Source: Dama dama (Eukaryota > Chordata > Mammalia > Artiodactyla > Cervidae). Taken from it: a stretch of DNA of 64,000 nucleotides. Location of the stretch: positions 88,826,501 through 88,890,500 of the forward strand of contig NC_083692.1 of the NCBI RefSeq assembly GCF_033118175.1, written 5' to 3'. Position 1 is the stretch's first letter, and each line of letters begins with the position of its first letter. Under the pieces are notes generated by a model. The model had not been told where the DNA came from, did no database searches, and worked only from the letters and a program-made list of their open reading frames with translations. This document shows, piece after piece, positions 59,101 to 64,000 of this stretch. Both the position numbers and the translations under genes were made by a program.

Positions 59101-62100
59101 ATTTTACAAGTTGTTTATATGTAAAAAAAAAAAGTTGCCAATATTTGTTGCACTTTCCCACCAACCCTCCATCCCCATTTTGCTCAACTCAATATGCTTT
59201 TAATCTTTAATGTTGTTTTGGATGGATATTTTTAGATATATAGAAATTTAGGCATTTTATGTGGTCAAATACATTGACCATTTTCTTTATGATTCCTTCT
59301 ATTATTTTTAAAGTTAGAAAATCCTAACCTTCCACATGGGATTTTCATAAACATTTACTGATATCTTCTATTATGACTTAACTTTTTGATATATGACTCC
59401 TAAGTTTTTGGAGGGGATTTTTTTTTTTTCCTTTATATACAGTGTGAGAAGAGTTAAACAGATTATCTGCCTTGCAAACCAAGCCAGTTTTCCTTGGAAA
59501 CATTATTAGATTTCCCATCTAATAGAAAAAAAATGACTGGATAATATTTTCCTTTCCATTGATTCAAGATTCCTTTTTATCATATACATAATCTGGCCAT
59601 ATATTCTATATTACATAATGTAATACTGTAATAATAATATATAATGTAAGAGCTGCTTCTGAGCTACTTAGTCTGCTCTATTAATTAGTCTACCCTTATA
59701 CTAATACTACACTATTTTAATAATATTTTTTCATGGCAGGTCGAGAAAATCCTCTCCCATTCCTGTCTCTTCCCTCAGATTTTACTATTTATGGTTCACA
59801 ATAAAATTTCAGAACACTTTAGATCACATTCTCAAAAATGTTCTATTGTCATTTACTTTGGCCAGAATTCTGTTAAACATATAAACTAATTTAGCAAGAA
59901 CTAATATCTTTATGATAGTCTTTTCATTCAGTTTCACAACAGTCCACTTAGTCTATTTAGGCTCCAAAGGAGTGAGATCCCTTTAGGACTTTGTGTAACT
60001 TTGACACTAGGAGTATCACATCAATTTAGGTAGTTATAAATGAATTATCAAGCAATGAATAAGTAAGGGATGTTAGTCCAAGATGTACCCCTAGCTAGCT
60101 GTGTGGATGTGGACCATTTCTTTGACCATCTCCAAATCTGTTTCCTCACCTATTAAATGAACAGAACATCCAGTCAGCCTGTTTCACAAGGTCATGGGAA
60201 GTGAGAAATGTGAACACAAAGAAAAGTCTGAATATGGTGGGGGTGGAAGGGGTTGGTGTGGCAGGCTGGTATTGTTAATACCAAAGGCAGAAAGTGTTAC
60301 TTCTGGTGAATAGTGGGCCAAACTACTCAAAAAAGAAAGCAAGCTTTGAAACTGCGTACTTGCCTTTTCCCAAGATAAAGAATCTCACAGTCATGTTGAC
60401 AAATATCCAGGAGAATCCTAAGAACTGCACTAGATTATACATGAACAGGTATCCTTTCTTCAAGCTTGTAAGAGCTGAAAAGCAAAGAAAGGCAGAAAGA
60501 TGTTAAAAGCAGTAGTCACAGCAGGAGACAAGTGGTTTACCTGGATGACTCCATCCCTCTTTCCTACGTGGGTGCCCCAAGCTCCTCAACAAATACCTGG
60601 CCCAGATCTGCACCAACCAGCTCTTGGTCCCATAGAAAACAGATAAGGAAAATTATAAGGCACATTGTAGTCCAAGGTTTATCTTCAGTGGTCTTTTCCC
60701 TCACAGTCTTGAAGGGTAAGTATACAGACTTAACAAATCCAAATAGGAAAAGGAAAAACTACATCTGGCAAAGAATAACTGACTAGCTAAGGAGGCATTA
60801 CAAGGAAAGGAAACAAAGCTATATTCAGTCCTTGCTCCTGTCATCTTAATATAACCTACAGTTTCTTCTTTTCTAGAATTTTTTTAGGGCACATAGGTCA
60901 AACTACCTCAAAGAAATACAAACTGAATTTTTAAAAATCTAATATTTGATCATGTATCCATCCAACCAAACATTAAGTGAACACCTACAACATGCAAAAC
61001 ACTGTAAGTGGCATCACTGAGCTTCAAAGACGGTTAAGACATGATGCTCCTAACCCGAACCCTAACCCTAACCCTCAGAGAGTTTACAATCTAAAATCCA
61101 TATGACAAGATTGAGAGTGACAGGTAATATCCTGTGAGAATTTCAAGGTGAGAAAATGACTTTAGCTAGAGAAGCATGTATCAGGCCAAGTCTGCAGGAT
61201 GAGATGGTTACCTAATCAGGGCCTCGGAAGATGGAAAAATGAGGATATAACCAAAGGCAGAAAACTGCAAGCCAAGAAGAAGGGAGAATAAAGGTCATTA
61301 ACTTTGCAGCCTATGGGTTTGCAAAGACATAGCAAATAATGGAATTAAGGGAGGAGTAAGGAGCTTAGACAGAGTCACTGGTTGAGTCAAAGGAGTAGGG
61401 CAAAGGAAAGAATAATTAAGAAGAGCTTTGGAGTTCAGGTTTTGCTGCTACACATTTATTCCTACCTACATATTTTTATAGCCACCTATCAGTGTTTCTA
61501 TAGAGATATCCAGCATAGACACTTGGTTGATGCTCAAATAATCACACTTAGTATGTCCAATCAAAAACAGCCTTATCCCAAGGGGTCAAAAAGTCATACT
61601 TGCAGCAACATTTAACAAATTAAAATGTTTTTTCTTCAAAACTACAAAAATGTATTACATTTCCCCATTTAAAGAACTTTATCAGGAGACTTTATGAATT
61701 TAGATAAAACTGTTAAAGCTTTTTCTAAGATCATAAAATAATCCATACATAAGAATTTTTACACATTTCAGAAGTTTATCCCCCTAAAACACCAAAAAAT
61801 TAAATTTCAAGGTGGCCTTTTTATGTCGTTATTCTTCATCTCCACCAATCCTCTCCCCTCTTCTGCTTTTCTAAAGCAGAAAATTCCTCTAAATTAGTGG
61901 TTATTCAAATTTTTTTTAAAGCAACAAATTGTCTTTTCCATAAGAAGTGTTATCCAGGACGCTAATACATAAAGCACAAAAGCCAAGCTGCTCTAATTGA
62001 AGTGGACACGCCTGCTTGGCTTACCTCTCCATAGCATCTCTGGGAAACCCGAGGGTACCATGGAACATAGCTTGAAAACAACTGCTCTAAAATTTCCCCT

Positions 62101-63076
62101 TAAGTCGTCTCCGACTCTTTGCGACCCCATGGAGCATACAGTCCATGGGATCCTCCAGGCCAGAATACTGGAGTGGGTAGCCTTTCCCTTCTCCAAGGGA
62201 TCTTCCCAACCCAAGGGTCGAACCCAGGTCTCCCACATTGCAGGCGGATTCTTTACCAACTGAGCTATGAGGGAAGCTCTTTCCCGACTTATGGCATGCC
62301 AAATAAGTGCCACTAAAACTTGAAAAGTTTTTGATTTTGGACAATGAGGGACGCTTATTTATTCTGCTTTTCGGCATTAATTTTGTATAGACCTGCATGG
62401 TCCTCCAACTAAAACGGATAAGCTCTTCGAGCACAGGTGCTCTGATGGATTCACTGGCTCCAAAGCTCAAAGGCCTAGGACAACGCTTTCCATAAAGAAT
62501 GACTTTAAGATAGCTGCTGAATTTAATCTATGATACCCAGAAGACAACACGCTTACAGAGGTTCTTGCTTGGACTGAATTTTTAAAGGTTAATGGACAGC
62601 AGGACTATGCAGAATACTTTCCATCTTTTTTAAGGCTGACAACCACAGCCCTCATGATCTCAGTTAGGAAAACAACACCAGCTTGGAAGAACTGTAGTCA
62701 TGGACCTATGCAGTAATCTCCAGGTCTCTGCAGGACTTGCTGCCACTGAGCACCCTACTAGGCCAGTCCAAGAGGCTGAGGTTCTTCCATTCTGCTACAC
62801 CAACCTTGGTGTACTCAGATGATGTCAGGCCCCCCAACAGCAGGGAAACACTAAAAGTAAATAACCCTTTTGATGTGGGTTTGCACAGCTTAAGCGTTGG
62901 ACATGAAGGATTTCTCATAAACTCATCCGCCCAATACGAGCCCTCCTGCCATGTCACACTCATCCATACTCCCAGCTCTGTCACAGGTTAACTGGTAACC
63001 ACCATAGCAGCAGGGGCAACTTACTTTCAGGGGAGCCTTGGCTTTCGAGTCTGAGTTTATTTAAGCGTTCTTCTTC
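47079..63076 (-). CDS. HACD3: HACD3 (PTPLAD1), 3-hydroxyacyl-CoA dehydratase 3, partial: residues 124-362
   Basis: Minus-strand exons in transcript order: 63076-63025, 60474-60364, 53660-53533, 53215-53103, 50822-50716, 50151-50020 and 47155-47079. All phases match and give 239 residues plus stop; with 123 N-terminal residues off the right edge this fits the 362-residue mammalian protein. HACD enzymes dehydrate 3-hydroxyacyl-CoA to trans-2-enoyl-CoA, the third step of very-long-chain fatty acid elongation, in the ER membrane. The catalytic pair is visible in YPMGCLAE: Tyr286 and Glu293. Several hydrophobic membrane segments are present (LFMYNLVQFLGFSWIFVN, NFILFIIFG, IYLILLFLGLY). The C-terminus KKKKIH carries a KKxx ER-retrieval signal. 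One intron has a GC donor (see findings). The missing N-terminal part holds a p23/CS-like domain (family knowledge). Confidence 0.96.
48442..48563 (+). mobile_element. CHR-type SINE, short
   Basis: 'attccctggtggtccagtgg' head, 'ggtcagggaactaagatcc' middle and 'aaataaataag' tail; 9-bp target duplication CCAAGATCA at 48433-48441 and 48564-48572. Confidence 0.88.
48580..49265 (+). repeat. MLT1-type (ERVL-MaLR) LTR relic split by an L1 3' end
   Basis: The end is diagnostic of MLT1: 'gtgttgtcttaagctgctaa', 'attttggggtaatttgttac', 'aaaaagataactagtac'. The first part (about 48600-48779, 'cccttgtgtagtcccccca') also fits. Between about 48780 and 48927 lies an L1 3' tail ('tgctaattatcactacaatg', 'accttaaagttacacaatg') ending in A-rich sequence, after which the LTR continues. 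Confidence 0.65.
50020..50151 (-). CDS. HACD3: HACD3 exon, residues 294-338 (split both ends)
   Basis: Acceptor 'tctgctttcag'; encodes VSVIQSIPIFNETGRFSF, then LPYPVKIKVRFSFFL and QIYLILLFL; donor TTTTTAG|GTAAGT. Contains the last hydrophobic segment. Confidence 0.96.
50716..50822 (-). CDS. HACD3: HACD3 exon with catalytic residues, 258-294 (split both ends)
   Basis: Acceptor 'attccaatag'; encodes YPFYMLSCIDMDWKVLTWLR then YTVWIPLYPMGCLAE. Tyr286 and Glu293 of YPMGCLAE are the two residues known to be essential in the dehydratase family (spacing of seven is retained). Donor GAAG|GTACTT. Confidence 0.97.
50823..53102 (-). other. HACD3: HACD3 intron with SINEs and an L1
   Basis: Contains a CHR SINE with target duplication (51549-51795), a second CHR SINE (about 52128-52255) and an L1 3' end (about 52370-52925, + orientation: 'tggataaggaagttgtggtg', 'acaatggaatactacttgg', 'agtcagaaagagaaagac'). 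No gene otherwise. Confidence 0.75.
51549..51795 (+). mobile_element. CHR-type SINE
   Basis: 'catttccctggtggtccagt' head to the 'agcacagccaaaaacaaat' tail; 10-bp target duplication GATAATTTCT at 51539-51548 and 51796-51805. Confidence 0.9.
53103..53215 (-). CDS. HACD3: HACD3 exon, residues 221-258 (split 3' end)
   Basis: Acceptor 'aatag' before 53215 with an A-rich, pyrimidine-poor upstream tract; encodes LLGRNFILFIIFGTMEEMQN then KAVVFFVFYIWSTVEIF and two bases of Arg258; donor CAG|GTGGGT. Two membrane segments. The weak-looking acceptor is supported by exact frame and strong protein similarity. Confidence 0.95.
53533..53660 (-). CDS. HACD3: HACD3 exon, residues 178-220
   Basis: Acceptor 'gtcccatag'; completes Glu178 and encodes SFYDTFHTVADMMYFCQMLA, then AVESINAAIGVTKTPVIPSL and FQ; donor CAG|GTATTG. 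Its acceptor pairs with a GC donor at 60363. Confidence 0.96.
55369..55649 (-). mobile_element. CHR-type SINE, nearly full length
   Basis: T-rich start, 'gggtcttcattgctgcccat', repeated cttctc modules and 'ccactggatcaccaggga' end; 12-bp target duplication CCATTTACTTTT at 55357-55368 and 55650-55661. Confidence 0.92.
56017..56281 (-). mobile_element. BovA2 SINE (dimeric)
   Basis: Reverse dimer beginning with (CTG)n and 'aagtcacttcagtcatgtc'; the two monomers are joined by 'gaaagtgaaaagtgaaagtg'. 10-bp target duplication CCTTAACATG at 56007-56016 and 56282-56291. Confidence 0.92.
57120..59450 (-). repeat. Old L1 LINE split by a BovB
   Basis: Diverged reverse L1 sequence on both sides of the BovB: 'cacaatattccactgagtga', 'aataatgccataatgtgta' on the left; 'tatgaactgcctgttatgat', 'gttgccaatatttgttgc' on the right. 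The limits are approximate. Confidence 0.6.
57395..58828 (-). mobile_element. BovB LINE, 5'-truncated, with internal deletion
   Basis: Reverse BovB from the 'DPDNHDG' codons through the RT ('QAGFRKSRGTRDQIANI', 'RFIDFAKTFGCVDHN') to the 3' end. The target duplication AGGTTCTTGA lies at 57385-57394 and 58829-58838. At about 57795-57800 roughly 170 bp of the connection region are missing compared with the copy at 34300 (the sequence jumps from 'cagtgctcag' to 'tcttttaatttcatgg'). In this copy FIDYAKAFDC has changed to FIDFAKTFGC, altering the RT motif. Confidence 0.92.
59451..60363. other. Intronic AT-rich DNA, nothing recognised
   Basis: No gene and no certain repeat. Several ATAAT/TATAAT-rich stretches at about 59600-59720 are low complexity. 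Confidence 0.4.
60364..60474 (-). CDS. HACD3: HACD3 exon, residues 141-178 (split both ends)
   Basis: Acceptor 'tttgcttttcag'; encodes LTSLKKGYLFMYNLVQFLGF then SWIFVNMTVRFFILGK and one base of Glu178. Includes the first membrane segment. Donor AAAAG|GCAAGT is non-canonical; using the nearby GT at 60359-60358 instead would add five bases and break the frame. Confidence 0.96.
61049..61075 (+). repeat. Short interstitial telomere-like repeat (CCCTAA)n
   Basis: Four consecutive hexamer units of the CCCTAA type, one with a single change (CCCGAA): 'cctaacccgaac' followed by 'cctaaccctaaccct'. It replaces the place where the surrounding ancient repeat would normally read 'ccctgccctcaaggagctta'. 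Confidence 0.8.
62093..62278 (-). mobile_element. Bov-tA SINE
   Basis: Reverse copy: 'gtcgtctccgactctttgcg', 'ccagaatactggagtgggta', 'ggtcgaacccaggtctccc', and head 'accaactgagctatgaggg'. Confidence 0.9.
63025..63076 (-). CDS. HACD3: HACD3 exon, residues 124-141 (split 3' end)
   Basis: Acceptor 'ccaaattctag'; 52-nt exon encoding EEERLNKLRLESQGSPE plus one base of Thr141; donor GAAA|GTAAGT. A charged, probably coiled-coil linker between the N-terminal CS-like domain and the membrane part. The previous exon is outside the window. Confidence 0.94.
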
Positions 63077-64000
63077 CTAGAATTTGGACAGAAGTTTTCC
63101 AAGAACACAAGTTAGACTACTGTATGGTACAGGGAACTATATTCAGTATCCTGTGATAAACCATAAGGGAAAAGAATATGGAAAAGGATGTGTATATATG
63201 TGTATACGTGAGTCACTCTGCCGTATGGCAATAATGTATTTAACATTGAATTTTAATTATACGTCAGTAAAAAAATAAACTGGAAAAAAAAAAAAAAACA
63301 CAAGTTAAAACCCCCAGATGCTTGCAGAAGCCCATGAGAGAGAAATGATCTGACTCCTTCAAAGCCACCTCCTCCTCCAATTGTGTTCTCACTCCCTTGG
63401 GGAAAATGTCTGAACCCATGGTCCTAAAAAGCCTGATTCCTTACTGGGTAGCACTGGCACTACAGAATGACCATTCAGTGCTCACAGAATTAAACCAATC
63501 AGCTGGCTTCCAAACTACAAAGTGGGCAGCCTTAAGATCTTAGAGCTGGAAAAGACATCTAGAAAATTTGTCATGGTTGTAGAAACAAAACAGAAATTTA
63601 AGACAGGAAATAGACTGCTATTTCATTTTTTAAGACTTTGATAATTTTCCAGAAGCTAAAATCAAATCTCCAACATTAGTGTGACTTTATACTAGAATAA
63701 TATAGATATAGATGGACATATATGGAAATACTTATAGATACATGTATATACATGGGCTAGTATACACACATATATTTCCTTGTGCTGTCAGCTGAGAGAA
63801 CCTAAAAGCAATACCTCAGTAGCAGTGAGCATACTTAGCACCCAGATCCCCTAGATCCTGGTTTCCACTATCATTCTGCAATAAAAAGTACAGGCGTGGG
63901 GATATACCAGATAAACCTGGGGCAGTTTACAGTGCCAAAAATTAAGGATGCATTTTAAAAAAAAAAGGCCCATGATGATGGAGCTGTGTCAGAGGGACAC
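63077..64000 (-). other. HACD3: HACD3 intron, window edge
   Basis: Holds the L1 at 63115-63296 and an AT/TATA-rich low-complexity stretch (about 63690-63780). No further HACD3 exon was found before the edge. Confidence 0.65.
63115..63296 (+). mobile_element. L1 LINE 3' end with poly(A), next to a HACD3 acceptor
   Basis: Ruminant L1 3' terminus ('ggtacagggaactatattc', 'gagtcactctgccgtatgg', 'attatacgtcagtaaaaaa') with a 16-A tail. Perfect 11-bp target duplication AACACAAGTTA at 63104-63114 and 63297-63307. The element is antisense to HACD3 and starts 38 nt upstream of the acceptor for exon 63076-63025. Confidence 0.93.

Larger units (their letters stand above)
53661..60363 (-). other. HACD3: HACD3 GC-AG intron (6.7 kb)
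   Basis: The donor is AAAAG|GCAAGT at 60364/60363 instead of GT, the acceptor is standard AG. The intron holds a CHR SINE (55369-55649), BovA2 (56017-56281), and an old L1 (about 57120-57394 and 58839-59450) split by BovB (57395-58828). The stretch 53670-55350 shows no feature. Confidence 0.85.
60475..63024 (-). other. HACD3: HACD3 intron
   Basis: Contains the telomere-like tract at 61049-61075 inside a MIR/L2-like stretch (about 60950-61130) and a Bov-tA SINE (62093-62278). The rest shows no gene. Confidence 0.65.

Noticed and set aside
1..64000. CRISPR arrays, bacterial operons, insertion sequences or viral genomes
   Set aside because: The regularly repeated motifs are SINE and LINE copies with no spacer regularity; all genes are spliced mammalian genes.

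Overview
The window is nuclear DNA of a ruminant mammal, very probably a bovid. The evidence is the dense load of BovB (RTE-type) LINE copies, Bov-tA and BovA2 SINEs and cetartiodactyl CHR-type tRNA SINEs, together with spliced mammalian genes. Cattle, sheep, goat and related species cannot be separated by reading alone.

Two protein-coding genes can be read exon by exon. INTS14 (Integrator complex subunit 14, formerly VWA9) runs on the + strand from a CpG-island promoter near 12.0-12.55 kb to a poly(A) signal at 44531. Its eleven coding exons (16824-43975) join in frame to exactly 518 codons plus a stop. HACD3 (very-long-chain 3-hydroxyacyl-CoA dehydratase 3, PTPLAD1) is on the - strand and converges tail to tail with INTS14. 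Its last seven coding exons (63076 down to 47079) give residues 124-362 and the stop. The 5' part of HACD3, including the N-terminal p23-like domain, lies beyond the right edge. In human the order is HACD3-INTS14-SLC24A1, so the left 12 kb should be the 5' region or first intron of SLC24A1 on the - strand; no SLC24A1 coding exon was seen.

Layout: 1-12 kb is repeat-dominated, with an inverted pair of BovB copies (549-1620 and 2284-4012) and a full-length but 5'-inverted (twin-primed) BovB at 5980-9428, flanked by a 10-bp target duplication and inserted into an older L1 that also carries a SINE. 12.0-12.6 kb is the divergent CpG island. 12.6-44.6 kb is INTS14 with repeat-rich introns (MIR, L2, L1, a Tigger element, hAT relics, SINEs and a BovB at 34.3-35.3 kb). 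44.6-45.4 kb is a short intergenic gap holding an L1 tail and a Tigger relic. 45.4-64 kb is HACD3, from its 3' UTR on the left to an intron on the right.

The two genes are not functionally linked: INTS14 is nuclear (snRNA and transcript processing), HACD3 is in the ER membrane (fatty acid elongation). No bacterial, viral or CRISPR-like system was found. The most interesting signals are the twin-primed BovB with its target duplication, a GC-AG intron in HACD3, two L1 insertions lying 31 and 38 nt upstream of splice acceptors with target duplications over the likely branch-point regions, an inverted BovB pair sharing unusual substitutions, and a short interstitial telomere-like tract at 61.05 kb.
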